Assembly: GCF_028858535.1 (NCBI RefSeq)
Contig: NZ_JAPMOU010000004.1
Location: 85,473 to 149,472, forward strand
Origin: Spartinivicinus poritis
GTDB lineage: Bacteria; Pseudomonadota; Gammaproteobacteria; Pseudomonadales; Zooshikellaceae
Length of the DNA: 64,000 bases
Direction of reading: 5' to 3'
Below the pieces are notes generated by a model that saw only the letters and a list, made by a program, of their open reading frames with translations, had not been told where the DNA came from and searched no databases. A program made the position numbers and the translations under genes. Positions 10,419-19,773 of this stretch are shown here, piece after piece. The number at the start of each line of letters is the position of its first letter. Position 1 is the first letter of the stretch.

Positions 10419-10652
10419 CTTCGCTTAAGCTCCAAGGTTAAACAAACTCCACCTGATGACAAGTTGATAATCATGACAATATTTTCTAAATACAGCATTT
10501 AATAGTCAGGATAGCGGGGTTTACACAGCTCCGGTTGTGTTTCACTCTATTGTCATTAATGTTTAAGCAGAAAAGCTAAAATTCACCAATACTTAATAAC
10601 CACTGACTATAATCAAGTAAAGGCCATTTGACTGTTTTAGACAAATTCAACC

Positions 10653-12314
10653 ATGGAAACAACACAACCAGTGCATGGAGTTGCCGCATGGCAGCAGCTA
10701 TTAAAAAAACAGACGTTACCAATTCCAACAACCACCCAAGCTGCGCTATCAGAAGCTATCACTGAAAATAATACCCTACCTCCACTGGCAGCTATTATCA
10801 GGCATTGCCCGTTGACCGCTTTCCATATGTTTCATCAAGCAAATAAAAGCCGTGAAACTACTCATGACATTCGGGTAAAAAGCCTTGAGCATGCTATGGC
10901 AATGCTCGGTGTAGATGCTATTAAAGTGTTTATCAATTCAGTTAGGACTTTCAATCCACTCAGTGACAATCCAAAAACCAATTGCCTTACAAAAGAAGTA
11001 AGCAATAGCATTCACGCCGCCCATCAAGCCCAATACTGGTTCAAGCAAAAAACCCGTAAAACCAGTGAAGAAGTTTTCTGGTCAGCACTTTTTTTTAATG
11101 TCACCCGCTGGGCACTGGCTTTACAAACCCCTACACAAATGCAGCTCATCCAGCAGAGTGGCGGTAAGCATGCGCAGGCAATAGAGCGTCAAATATTAGG
11201 CTGTACTATTTCAACCCTGCAGTTAGCCTTAGATGACTACTGGTCACTACCTTGTATTAGCCACCATGCGTGGGAGCAACTTCGAGCAACCAAGCCCAGC
11301 AGCTGGATTGCCATGAGCCGATTTGGCAGGCAAAAACCAGAGCATGGTTATACCCACGCCAGTGAGAGGGCTGAACGACGCTTTCAAGACAAAAAGGAGC
11401 AAGACCCACAGTTTAGATTGTTACTGGGTACTCCCGCTGCATTTATATTTTGGGCAAATGCCCTAGCTCAATGCAGTCGCTATAGCTGGTTTAGTATAAA
11501 TAGCAGCCGGCTCAGTGGTCTAATGGCAGCGCTACTTAATAAAGGCTGGGATAAAACCACACAAACAATCCATCAAGAAGCTGTTAACCTTTCCCACAAA
11601 CTAACTTATGGCTATGGACCTGCACCTGCAGTAGGGCTGGTTAATAGTGAAGTTCTTTACCATGAACCTAAATTAACTAGGCCCCAGAAAAAGCCCTCGC
11701 CTACCAGCCCTTCTCAAACCAAAGAAGCTAAGCCCACAACGCCTGCGATTAAACCTATACCTGCACCTGTCACACCACAAAGCATTGCTGAAAAGCAGGG
11801 GGATATAGCTCACTTTGAGCAAATTGTTGAAAATCTAAAGGAGCAACCAGAAAGATATCCAACACTAGCATCTCTAATTGATATCTTAACGGAAGCAATC
11901 ATAGAGGGTTTAGCCTATGAACGGTTAATTATTGCCTTAACCAATAAAGAAAGAACCCGGCTAAAAAGCTATCGCTGCCACCCCAAAACAGAAAAAGTAC
12001 AATTTGAAATAGTTCTAGCAACTGCTCCTTTTTTTAATGACTTACTAAAAAAACAACAAACTATTTGGGTTAAAGGTAAAGAACAACCCGATACTTGGGC
12101 TAAAATACCCGGCTCATTTAAAAAGGCAGTTGAACATGACCACTTCATGCTACAAACCCTCACCATGCCAAGAAAAGCAATTGGAATGCTATATGTAGAT
12201 ATGCCCTACTCTAATAGCTTATTTAAAGTGGCTGACTTCAGATATTTACAAGCTTTAGGAAACGCTAGCCGTATAACACTGCTATCAATGGCGCAAAGCA
12301 AAAAGCGGCGTTAG
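10653..12314 (+). CDS. HDOD-domain protein with C-terminal GAF-like region
   Basis: A 553-residue predicted cytoplasmic regulator. Residues about 15-290 match the HDOD fold (an HD-related domain lacking the catalytic HD pair), with LPPLAAIIRHCPLTAFHMF and the helix SLEHAMAMLGVDAIKVFI. A proline/lysine-rich linker spans about 345-385. The last 170 residues, with EAIIEGLAYERLIIAL and an MLYVDMPY segment, look GAF-like. An HDOD gene occupies the same place between motA and the rhodanese gene in pseudomonads. HDOD proteins commonly act in signalling, motility or stress output; the target here is unknown. Confidence 0.8.
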   Translation: METTQPVHGVAAWQQLLKKQTLPIPTTTQAALSEAITENNTLPPLAAIIRHCPLTAFHMFHQANKSRETTHDIRVKSLEHAMAMLGVDAIKVFINSVRTFNPLSDNPKTNCLTKEVSNSIHAAHQAQYWFKQKTRKTSEEVFWSALFFNVTRWALALQTPTQMQLIQQSGGKHAQAIERQILGCTISTLQLALDDYWSLPCISHHAWEQLRATKPSSWIAMSRFGRQKPEHGYTHASERAERRFQDKKEQDPQFRLLLGTPAAFIFWANALAQCSRYSWFSINSSRLSGLMAALLNKGWDKTTQTIHQEAVNLSHKLTYGYGPAPAVGLVNSEVLYHEPKLTRPQKKPSPTSPSQTKEAKPTTPAIKPIPAPVTPQSIAEKQGDIAHFEQIVENLKEQPERYPTLASLIDILTEAIIEGLAYERLIIALTNKERTRLKSYRCHPKTEKVQFEIVLATAPFFNDLLKKQQTIWVKGKEQPDTWAKIPGSFKKAVEHDHFMLQTLTMPRKAIGMLYVDMPYSNSLFKVADFRYLQALGNASRITLLSMAQSKKRR

Positions 12315-12959
12315 GCCAAATATTTCCTTAGGCCTCAGTCATGTCACATAAAGCTTAACACATAAAAATCTCTGTAAATTTCACTGACAAATCAACACTG
12401 ATAAAACCAACATTAACTATCCATTCAGTTATTTTAATATTGGCTACTGTCACTAACGCAAAATAAGTTTATCCACTCTTTACTAACCAGCCTTTTTTAG
12501 TCAGCTTTATTAAGCCCTTAGCCTAGACAGTTAATTTGGAATATATTTTACCTCCCCCAAAAATAAGAACTGCACCACAAATAAAAGAGAGCACATCAAC
12601 ACTCTTTTAAAAATTTGATCAGTTTTACATCAACAAAATAAATACACGCGAAGAAGAATATAAAGCTAACCAAATTCTTGGAATCATTCAAAGTATTACG
12701 CCTCTAATGCTTGCTAAAAAAAATCACGTGAGTATTTTAATTAAACATCGTATATGACCTGACAGCAGTTTATTAGGTAAATAAAAAAGTAATCTGCAAT
12801 CAGCTAAATCAATAAAGCCTTATATTTAATAGCGCTTTATATAAATAAGTTTGACATACAACTAACTATTTTTGTGACTCTTTTCAATTAATAACTGATT
12901 TTCTATTAACAGGTTTAGTAGCAATTAACTTTTATACCAATAACCAGAGGAGCTATTGA
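12315..12959. other. AT-rich intergenic region with a possible coding relic
   Basis: 645 bp without a full gene. From about 12612 to 12754 the plus strand has an open frame lacking a start codon that reads FYINKINTREEEYKANQILG and ends LIKHRI-stop. Its composition is protein-like and it may be the 3' end of a decayed gene, which I cannot identify. The start of the downstream MepA gene is well placed, with GAGGAGC ahead of its ATG. Confidence 0.3.
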
Positions 12960-13952
12960 ATGTCCCAATCAAACAGAACAAAGCTATACCAGTGGTGTAG
13001 TCTCTTGCTTTGTCTGGTGGGCAATATGTTCAGTAGTTCTGCCATTGCCAGCCAAACAGTTCGTATTGAAGTCGACCGGCTTAATGTAAGAGCTGCTCCT
13101 AATACCCAAGCCAGTGTCATAGGCACTGTTTCTGTGGGCCAGGTTTATGTAAGCATTGCTAGCCAAAGTGGCTGGAGAAGAATCTGGTTTGATAGTCGCA
13201 CGGGTTGGGTAAGCAGCCGTTATGTCAGCCGTACAAGCAAAAAGTCCAAAAAAGTTAAAGTGGGATCGTTAAATGTCAGAAGTGGCCCTGGTACTCACTA
13301 TCGAACTATTGGCCAAACCTCTAATAATGCAGAATGGGCTATTGCAGAAACGCGGGGAGGCTGGGACAAAATTTACTTTGGAGGCAGTCATCGCTGGATT
13401 TATGGCAAGTTCCTCAACAACCCCAACCCCCCCCGAGCGCCAAAATCCAATGCAGGCTTTATTCAGCTTCCAGCCAAAGGAAAAGGCTTTTATTCAACTA
13501 AGCCAGCCAACCGTTCCTGGGGATTACCTCGCTTAGTCTATGGCTTACAAAAATCTTCTTTAGCCTGGCATCGCGATCATCCTAACTGGGGCAAAATTGG
13601 CATAGGCGACCTTTCTCTTAAGCAAGGTGGCCGAATGTCAGGCCATGTCAGCCACCAACGTGGAGAGGATGTTGATATCCGACTTATTCGCAAAGATGGT
13701 GCAGCCAAAGGCACGACAATTTATCAAAAACACTACTCCAGCAAAAGAAATCTAGAATATATAAAAACCTATCTCAAAAAATACTTTGAAGTTGATTTAA
13801 TTTTCTTTAATGACAACAAAGTTTTTAGCATGCTGCCTTCACACAATGGCAAGCGCTACGGCGATTGCCGTAAAAAACCTGGTACTACAGGTGTAGCCTA
13901 TGTGATGTGCTGGCCTAATCATCATGATCACTTTCACCTACGTATTAAGTGA
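12960..13952 (+). CDS. SH3-domain MepA-type murein endopeptidase
   Basis: A 330-residue exported protein. A signal peptide (residues 1-31, ending SAIASQ) is followed by two bacterial SH3 modules (about 33-92 and 97-150, each containing a LNVRxxP/G segment) that would bind the cell wall. From about 165 on it resembles penicillin-insensitive murein endopeptidase MepA (peptidase M74), which cuts D-Ala-mDAP cross-links. The metal ligands appear as GHVSHQRGEDVDIRL and PNHHDHFHLRIK. MepA itself has no SH3 modules, so this is a fusion variant. The next gene overlaps or abuts its stop, suggesting coupling. Confidence 0.88.
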   Translation: MSQSNRTKLYQWCSLLLCLVGNMFSSSAIASQTVRIEVDRLNVRAAPNTQASVIGTVSVGQVYVSIASQSGWRRIWFDSRTGWVSSRYVSRTSKKSKKVKVGSLNVRSGPGTHYRTIGQTSNNAEWAIAETRGGWDKIYFGGSHRWIYGKFLNNPNPPRAPKSNAGFIQLPAKGKGFYSTKPANRSWGLPRLVYGLQKSSLAWHRDHPNWGKIGIGDLSLKQGGRMSGHVSHQRGEDVDIRLIRKDGAAKGTTIYQKHYSSKRNLEYIKTYLKKYFEVDLIFFNDNKVFSMLPSHNGKRYGDCRKKPGTTGVAYVMCWPNHHDHFHLRIK

Positions 13953-13957
13953 TAGAT

Positions 13958-15088
13958 ATGGACGTTACAGGACTCATCAACCAAACCGAGCAGAAACTAA
14001 AAAAACAGCTTGCTATCAGTATTTGTATTTCTAGCCTGATCAGCGGTGCTATTGGCTACTCACTTGGGCAATATAATACAGTTGCAACAGATACTCAGAT
14101 TGCTGCAACTGAATCACCTTCTCAAGAAAAACCCGTTGTTCAAGACAGTCCATTTACAGCTTCACCTAAACCAGAAAATCAAGAATTAGCTGTTGATGAA
14201 GAAGCTGCTAGCCAACAAAATGAACCAGGAAAGAGCAGTGAAGTTGTAAAAGCTCGTCCAGAACAGGTAATTATTGATTTATTTGCAAAATTAGAGTCGC
14301 TAGCTGGACACCCAACACCTTTTGCTGAAGGGCTGCAACAACAATTAGAAGCAAAGCTTTTACAAGAAATACAACAAAACCCAGCAGCATTAAAGTGGGC
14401 AATTGCCAAATTCCGCTCTAACCTAAACGAAATACCAGGACAAATGCTTGGTGTATTACTTGGCACCATCCAAGACCCTGAAGTAGAAGAATTATCTTTA
14501 GAACTAACTGGCAGCACAGTTAAATCTGAAAAAGTCGCTGGCTTAGAATTAATGAGCCGCCTGGGGATCTTCCAGGAAAAGCAGCGAGATAAAATTCTCA
14601 ATGTTATTAATAGTGAAACTGATCCCGAAGTATTAGGTGCGGCTATCTTTGCAATGCAAAAACACCCTACCAGCCCCGATGATTCCCAACTAATAATGGA
14701 TAGCTTTCAATCATTAAGTCAGCACCCAAACCCCGAGTTAAGAAGGCGATCCTTAATAGCTATTGCCGACTGGGCCTCTAGCACAGACCAACTCCAACCG
14801 GTAGTAACAGCTTTAAGCGATAACTCTGTGGATGTACGTGCTGGTGCTGCATTCGCCTTAGCACGATCACGATTTGTTAATGAGTCAGCTACCAGCGCCC
14901 TCATCAGCACCCTGCAAGATAATGAAGAAGATTGGGCTGTACGAGAACTTGCCTGGCAAGCGCTAGCTGAAATACCCATGAGCAAAGAGCAATATCAAGC
15001 TTTTAAAGAGTTTGATGATCAACGCGCAGTGATGTTTGAAGCAAAAGATTACTCACCTGGTGCAAATACTGATGTGATGGCACCTTAG
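13958..15088 (+). CDS. Membrane-anchored HEAT-repeat protein
   Basis: About 376 residues. A single hydrophobic helix (about 22-40) follows a short charged N-terminus, then comes an acidic/Gln-rich linker and, from about residue 190, several HEAT-like helical pairs such as PEVLGAAIFAMQKH, PELRRRSLIAIADWA and VDVRAGAAFALARSR. Such repeats are protein-binding scaffolds. An alternative GTG start at 13949 overlaps the preceding MepA-type gene by 4 bp; either way the genes look co-translated, which suggests a scaffold for the endopeptidase. No enzymatic motif is visible. Confidence 0.75.
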   Translation: MDVTGLINQTEQKLKKQLAISICISSLISGAIGYSLGQYNTVATDTQIAATESPSQEKPVVQDSPFTASPKPENQELAVDEEAASQQNEPGKSSEVVKARPEQVIIDLFAKLESLAGHPTPFAEGLQQQLEAKLLQEIQQNPAALKWAIAKFRSNLNEIPGQMLGVLLGTIQDPEVEELSLELTGSTVKSEKVAGLELMSRLGIFQEKQRDKILNVINSETDPEVLGAAIFAMQKHPTSPDDSQLIMDSFQSLSQHPNPELRRRSLIAIADWASSTDQLQPVVTALSDNSVDVRAGAAFALARSRFVNESATSALISTLQDNEEDWAVRELAWQALAEIPMSKEQYQAFKEFDDQRAVMFEAKDYSPGANTDVMAP

Positions 15089-15133
15089 TCTATCCTATAT
15101 TTGTCGTATCTCTCCTTTTACTGGTCGTATTCA

Positions 15134-15166
15134 ATACCCTAACACTTTGAGGAGTTGTTAGGGTAT
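15134..15166 (+). terminator. Terminator-like hairpin after the HEAT-repeat gene
   Basis: ATACCCTAACA pairs with TGTTAGGGTAT around an 11-base loop, 45 bp after the stop. A second small stem (GGTCATT / AATGACC, about 15167-15190) follows directly. The U-run is weak. Confidence 0.5.
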
Positions 15167-15199
15167 GGTCATTTTCGTTACGGAATGACCTAAAGAATA

Positions 15200-15843
15200 A
15201 TGACTCACCTAGCCAGTAAAAAAGAACCCAGCTTTATTATTGCCACTCTCCCTATCGCTATTACTCTGCTCCTGATGTGTTGTCAGATTCTTTATTTTGG
15301 TGACTTTACTCCCCATATACCGCTCATAATAGGGATTATCGTCACAGGTATGACAGGCAAATATTTAGGTATCAGCTGGTTAAGGCTTGAAAGCGCTATC
15401 GTTAAGGTAGTCAAAGCTGGGCTACCTTCAATTTACAAAATGGCTACTCAATTAAAGCCAGCATCGTGGCTGTCGATCAATTACTAAATCGGGGCGGTAT
15501 ATTATCAATAGCATTACCGGGTCGAATGTTTGCTCCTGCCTATAAAAAGATCGGCTATTCTAAATTAAACTTATCTCGTGCTATAGAAGAAGGTGGTACC
15601 CTTATTTCCCCTTTAATTCCTTGGAATGCTGGTGGTGCAGTTGTTATTACAGCCCTGAGGCTAGGAATCACTGCTGATAATTTAGAGAACTTATTATATA
15701 TGCCATTGGCTTTTGCCTGCTGGCTATCACCTATTATTAGAATCACTTACGCCTATTTGGGGATATTCAGTCCAAAAGAGTCGAGCCAGCCAGTCAATAG
15801 ATCTCAAAAAAACAGAGTAAGAATGGATATAACTACAGCTTAA
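15200..15843 (+). pseudogene. nhaC: Broken NhaC-type Na+/H+ antiporter
   Basis: Two overlapping frames together give pieces of NhaC. The first (15200-15487) encodes about 85 residues of the N-terminus with two membrane helices and HIPLIIGIIVTGMTGK. The second (from about 15466) reads LNRGGILSIALPGRMFAPAY, SRAIEEGGTLISPLIPWN and PLAFACWLSPIIRITYAYLG, which is the C-terminus of the family. Full NhaC proteins have roughly 450-480 residues; here only about 200 remain, so the central helices are deleted and the frame shifts at the join. It cannot be a working antiporter. Confidence 0.85.
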
Positions 15844-15930
15844 GAAGGGGAACCTGTCCCCTCTGTTAAGGAATATAAAATTATAAGTCAGGAAATCGTT
15901 GTTTGTATCGACCTGTTATTTAAATAAGGC

Positions 15931-16566
15931 CTAGGCTTGACTATTTTTGAGTTTCAGTAACGAAAGCCCCATCATAATGAATAAGCCACCAGTGATACGA
16001 TGAAACCACTGCATAAATACACGCTTTGCTAATAACCCCTTGGCCGATTTTGAGATAAACCCATAACTTAAAAGACTGATAAATGACAGCAGCATAAAGA
16101 TGCCTGTGAGTACTAAAAACTGTGGTAATAGGGCATGTTGCACATTTAAGAACTGAGGAAATAGTGCAACAAAAAATAAAATTGGTTTAGGGTTTGTAGC
16201 AGCAACAATAAAGCTTTCAGTAAAGTAAGACAATGCACTGCGTTTAGGTAAAGCTTCTGGAGTATTTAATACTCTAATGGATCGTGCGATAAGAAATTGT
16301 TTTACACCCAAATAAATCAAATAAGCTGCACCAACAATTTTGACCGTACTAAACAACAGAGCAGAACTGAGTAGTAATGCACCGAGGCCCAGCATAGAAA
16401 CGGTGGAAAGCAATAATAAACCTAACACATTGCCGGCAGAGGAAATGGCAACAGTATTTAGATTGGTAGTGACGCCATTGGTAATGGCTAGAAATACGGC
16501 TGGCCCTGGGCTAATAATATAAAAAAAAGACACCATAGTATAGACGATAATCAGTTGTATATCCAT
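15931..16566 (-). CDS. LysE/RhtB-family amino-acid exporter
   Basis: About 211 residues with six hydrophobic segments and the family signature near the N-terminus, ISPGPAVFLAITNGV. The family exports amino acids such as threonine, homoserine or lysine; the substrate here cannot be read from sequence. I chose ATG at 16566 because GAGGGG lies 7 bases upstream; an in-frame ATG at 16581 would overlap that ribosome-binding site. Confidence 0.88.
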   Translation of the reverse strand: MDIQLIIVYTMVSFFYIISPGPAVFLAITNGVTTNLNTVAISSAGNVLGLLLLSTVSMLGLGALLLSSALLFSTVKIVGAAYLIYLGVKQFLIARSIRVLNTPEALPKRSALSYFTESFIVAATNPKPILFFVALFPQFLNVQHALLPQFLVLTGIFMLLSFISLLSYGFISKSAKGLLAKRVFMQWFHRITGGLFIMMGLSLLKLKNSQA

Positions 16567-16684
16567 TGCCCAGCCCCTCATAATAAAGTTGTGAGAATTA
16601 CATATCCCAACTATTTATCTAATCTAGCTTCAAGTAAACTACAGCGTTTTGTAATAGAAGGCAATAATTAGAAGGATAACCCAG

Positions 16685-16720
16685 AATGTAAAAAGGGAGC
16701 AAAGGCTCCCTTTTTACATT
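16685..16720. terminator. Strong terminator hairpin
   Basis: A perfect 16-bp stem, AATGTAAAAAGGGAGC with GCTCCCTTTTTACATT, around an AAAG loop. It has A-runs and T-runs on both sides, so it could work in both directions. It ends the minus-strand CBS gene before the exporter gene. Confidence 0.85.
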
Positions 16721-16746
16721 CTTTACATTCAGCTCAGCTACACAAC

Positions 16747-17328
16747 CTAAAGCGCTTGATGGTTATGTACCACATTAAAAATATCAGAAAAATTTTGAGC
16801 TTTTTCTTGGATATTTAAAGCAGTGTCAGTGACTCTAGATAGATAAGCAGAGGATACCACGCCTATCATGGCATCTCCTGCAATTACTAATAAGTGCTGT
16901 GCGCCTTGTTGCTGTAAGGTTTTCACTAGATCCCCTACTTTAGCATGGCAAATATCAGAGTATTTTAAAGTACCCAGATATTCAATGGGTACCATGATGT
17001 CTTTTACTGTTAGCTCCTGCCGTTGTTTATCCATTTTATTGGCAATAGCCAGCACTTTACGTCCTTCCAAATCTGCAGTAGTAACAATACCGAGAATTTC
17101 ATCATCATTATTAACCACAAACTTGAGACAATCATGGCTGTTATGCATGATCAATAAGGCTGTATTAATATTGGTTTCTGCTTCCATTACATGGGCTTCA
17201 AGCTGTACAAACCGTAATAAAGCTTCTTCAGCAGGGCTCTCGAAACGGAGCCGTTTGGTCATGACGGCTGCTTTATTAACTTTAAATTCATTTTTCATAA
17301 CCACAGGAAGTTCATTGAAGCTAGTCAT
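16747..17328 (-). CDS. CBS-domain protein
   Basis: A 193-residue soluble protein with a CBS pair. The first module runs from about 60 to 110 (INTALLIMHNSHDCLKFVV, DEILGIVTTADL), the second from about 115 to 170 (VKDIMVPIEYLGTL, HLLVIAGDAMIGVVSSAYLS). CBS pairs usually bind adenosine nucleotides and regulate a partner; no effector domain is attached and no partner lies next to it. The start is supported by GAGGG 8 bases upstream of ATG. Confidence 0.85.
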   Translation of the reverse strand: MTSFNELPVVMKNEFKVNKAAVMTKRLRFESPAEEALLRFVQLEAHVMEAETNINTALLIMHNSHDCLKFVVNNDDEILGIVTTADLEGRKVLAIANKMDKQRQELTVKDIMVPIEYLGTLKYSDICHAKVGDLVKTLQQQGAQHLLVIAGDAMIGVVSSAYLSRVTDTALNIQEKAQNFSDIFNVVHNHQAL

Positions 17329-17402
17329 TTTAATACCCTCAATTATAATTTTAAAATTTATCTATACGTTTTAGGAAGATGAATTATCTACGATGATAGT
17401 TT

Positions 17403-17696
17403 TTATACTGGAGGGGCTCTAGCTTCTAAATGTTTTCTATACTGAGAAAAAGGATAAGCAGGTTTTGAATAAGGAAACTCTTGATTAATTAAGTGGGGAG
17501 TCAGGAATGTTTTTTGAGAAACACTCAAATCCAGGCCATCGCTTTCACTATCTTCAATAGCAAATAATTCAACGTTGCTGATTTCTACATCAACGACGAC
17601 CAACTTCTGATTTGAAATCAAACCAACAGCAATAGCGCTGATAAGCAAAAAGCTTAAAAGATATTGTATATAGCTGTTGTATTTGAGACTTTTCAT
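17403..17696 (-). CDS. Small hypothetical protein with N-terminal membrane segment
   Basis: 97 residues. A hydrophobic stretch (about 11-27, YLLSFLLISAIAVGLI) after a short basic N-terminus could be a signal anchor; the remainder is acidic in the middle (AIEDSESDGLD) and polar. I recognise no family. It lies 74 bp upstream of the CBS gene on the same strand and might share its transcript. Confidence 0.55.
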   Translation of the reverse strand: MKSLKYNSYIQYLLSFLLISAIAVGLISNQKLVVVDVEISNVELFAIEDSESDGLDLSVSQKTFLTPHLINQEFPYSKPAYPFSQYRKHLEARAPPV

Positions 17697-17947
17697 GACT
17701 TACCCCAAAACCATGGGTAAAGGTTATAAATTGTTTGTAATTAATTTATAGGCCTCAATAGCATCAATCTCAATTAGTAGTAATACGTAACCAAATAGTA
17801 AAACATACCAAGCTCTATTTAGCCTTGCATAGAAAACCTGGGGCAATAGACTTCAAAACCTCTTATTTTGTATACACATCATGAGTGGTAGCCATTGTAT
17901 CGATCCATTACAATCCCCTTAAAACCAACTGATAGCGATGACCCAAT

Positions 17948-18766
17948 ATGACACAGCCATCACAATTGCCTTTACTATTAGAGCCAGAAGAACTGCTACC
18001 TCTGCTGTCAAACCCAGACATACTGTTAGTTGACCTGTCTCGTCAAGAGATCTACCTACAACAACATTTGCCTGGCGCTCATCATATTACGCCACAGCAG
18101 CTAATGTCAGGACAGCCACCCGCACCTGGTAAGTTGCCACCCAAAGCCCAGATTGAGCAATTGTTAAGCAGTATTGGCTTCACGGGTGATCAGCATGTGG
18201 TTGTTTATGATGATGAAGGTGGCGGTTGGGCTGGCCGCTTTATCTGGACCCTCGATGTTATTGGCCATCAACAGTACTCCTATTTAAATGGCGGCTTGCA
18301 TGCCTGGTTGGGCCATGGCTTACCAGTGACGGCTGAAATACCTCCCCAGCCACAACCAACCCAAATATCTGTAACCATTGATACCACCCCAATTGCTGAT
18401 GTCGACTATATAAAAAGCCTGTTAAATACCCCTGATTTTGTGGTTTGGGATGCTCGCTCACCAGCAGAGTACCAAGGCATTAAAGTATTAGCTCAGCGCG
18501 GCGGCCATATACCAGGGGCTATCAACTTTGAGTGGACTCGCGGTATGGATCAGCAGAATCATTTAAAAATACGTGATGATATTCAAAAGCTACTAGCAGA
18601 TTGTGGTATTACAGCAGACAAAACCATAGTGACTCATTGCCAAAGCCATCATCGCTCAGGTTTTACCTATTTAGTGGCAAAGTCTTTGGGCTTTAAAAAT
18701 ATCAAGGCCTATGATGGCTCTTGGTCAGAATGGGGCAACCTGGCAGATACTCCCATTGAGAAGTAG
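17948..18766 (+). CDS. Rhodanese-type sulfurtransferase (RhdA/SseA-like)
   Basis: A 272-residue protein with two tandem rhodanese domains, about 8-125 (non-catalytic) and 150-268 (catalytic). The active loop reads THCQSHHRSG, where the Cys would carry the persulfide; that loop is typical of the P. aeruginosa RhdA type rather than the CGSGVTA of mercaptopyruvate sulfurtransferases. The gene sits directly before psd, as rhdA does in P. aeruginosa. Likely role: thiosulfate:cyanide or general sulfur transfer in the cytoplasm. Confidence 0.9.
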   Translation: MTQPSQLPLLLEPEELLPLLSNPDILLVDLSRQEIYLQQHLPGAHHITPQQLMSGQPPAPGKLPPKAQIEQLLSSIGFTGDQHVVVYDDEGGGWAGRFIWTLDVIGHQQYSYLNGGLHAWLGHGLPVTAEIPPQPQPTQISVTIDTTPIADVDYIKSLLNTPDFVVWDARSPAEYQGIKVLAQRGGHIPGAINFEWTRGMDQQNHLKIRDDIQKLLADCGITADKTIVTHCQSHHRSGFTYLVAKSLGFKNIKAYDGSWSEWGNLADTPIEK

Positions 18767-18812
18767 AATTCTGAATATTTTGCTATTTATTGCTTGTTTT
18801 AAGAGGTAGTGT

Positions 18813-19679
18813 GTGAAGACTCCATTTTTTGTTAAATTGCAGCACTTAATGCCACATCATTGTATATCCCGAGCTGCGCATTGGGTAGCTGAATGCCGTT
18901 GTGGCTGGTTTAAAAACGCTTTTATAAAATGGTTTATCAAGCGCTACCAGGTTGATATGGGCTTGGCTGAAAATGAAAACCCTGAGTCATTTGCGCATTT
19001 CAACGACTTCTTTACTCGCCCCCTCAAAGCTGGTGCTCGCCCTATTCCAGCTGATGAAAGTATTATTGTCAGCCCTGCTGATGGTGCTATTAGCCAACTA
19101 GGTAAAATAGAATATGGCCGTATATTCCAAGCAAAAGGCCATGACTATAGCCTTACAGAGCTAGTCGGCGGAGATGTCAAGCTAGCTCAAGAGTTTAATG
19201 ATGGTTCTTTTGCAACCGTTTATTTATCACCCAAAGACTACCATCGTGTTCATATGCCCTATGGCGGTACACTGCGCTCGATGATTTATGTACCTGGCCG
19301 GTTATTCTCCGTAAATCAAACTACGACTGAACACCTACCTGGTTTATTCGCCCGTAATGAGAGAGTGGTTTGTATTTTCGATACCAATATTGGTCCGATG
19401 GCAGTAATTATGGTGGGAGCAATGATTGTTGCCAGTATCGAAACGACTTGGGCAGGATTAGTTACTCCTCCTAGACGCCAGTTGAAGCAAACTGATTATA
19501 CTGAAGCCGCCAGACAACCAATTAAATTAGCTAAAGGCGATGAAATGGGCCGTTTTAAATTAGGCTCTACGGCTATTGTTTTATTTGGTAAGGATGCCAT
19601 TAATTGGGAAGAAAGCTTGACGGCAGACACTGATGTATTAATGGGAAGCAAACTCGGACAAAAAACTGCCTCTAACTAA
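18813..19679 (+). CDS. psd: Phosphatidylserine decarboxylase proenzyme
   Basis: A 288-residue proenzyme making phosphatidylethanolamine at the inner membrane. The self-cleavage site LGST is present in FKLGSTAIVLF, giving a pyruvoyl group on the C-terminal alpha chain. VSPADGAI, SPKDYHRVHMPYGG and the family Asp-His residues are intact. The start is GTG at 18813, supported by AAGAGG 6 bases upstream. It is probably transcribed with the rhodanese gene 46 bp before it. Confidence 0.96.
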   Translation: MKTPFFVKLQHLMPHHCISRAAHWVAECRCGWFKNAFIKWFIKRYQVDMGLAENENPESFAHFNDFFTRPLKAGARPIPADESIIVSPADGAISQLGKIEYGRIFQAKGHDYSLTELVGGDVKLAQEFNDGSFATVYLSPKDYHRVHMPYGGTLRSMIYVPGRLFSVNQTTTEHLPGLFARNERVVCIFDTNIGPMAVIMVGAMIVASIETTWAGLVTPPRRQLKQTDYTEAARQPIKLAKGDEMGRFKLGSTAIVLFGKDAINWEESLTADTDVLMGSKLGQKTASN

Positions 19680-19744
19680 GACTATGTTGCTAAAGAGTAC
19701 TGAGTAATAAATATGACAATAAGTACAAAGTAACAAAGCAATAA

Positions 19745-19773
19745 TAGAAAAGGGCGTTTATCGCCCTTTTCTA
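19745..19773. terminator. Bidirectional terminator between psd and the spermidine dehydrogenase gene
   Basis: TAGAAAAGGGCG pairs with CGCCCTTTTCTA around TTTAT, with U-rich arms in both directions. The minus-strand gene's TAG stop lies inside the right arm, so one hairpin serves both convergent genes. Confidence 0.88.
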
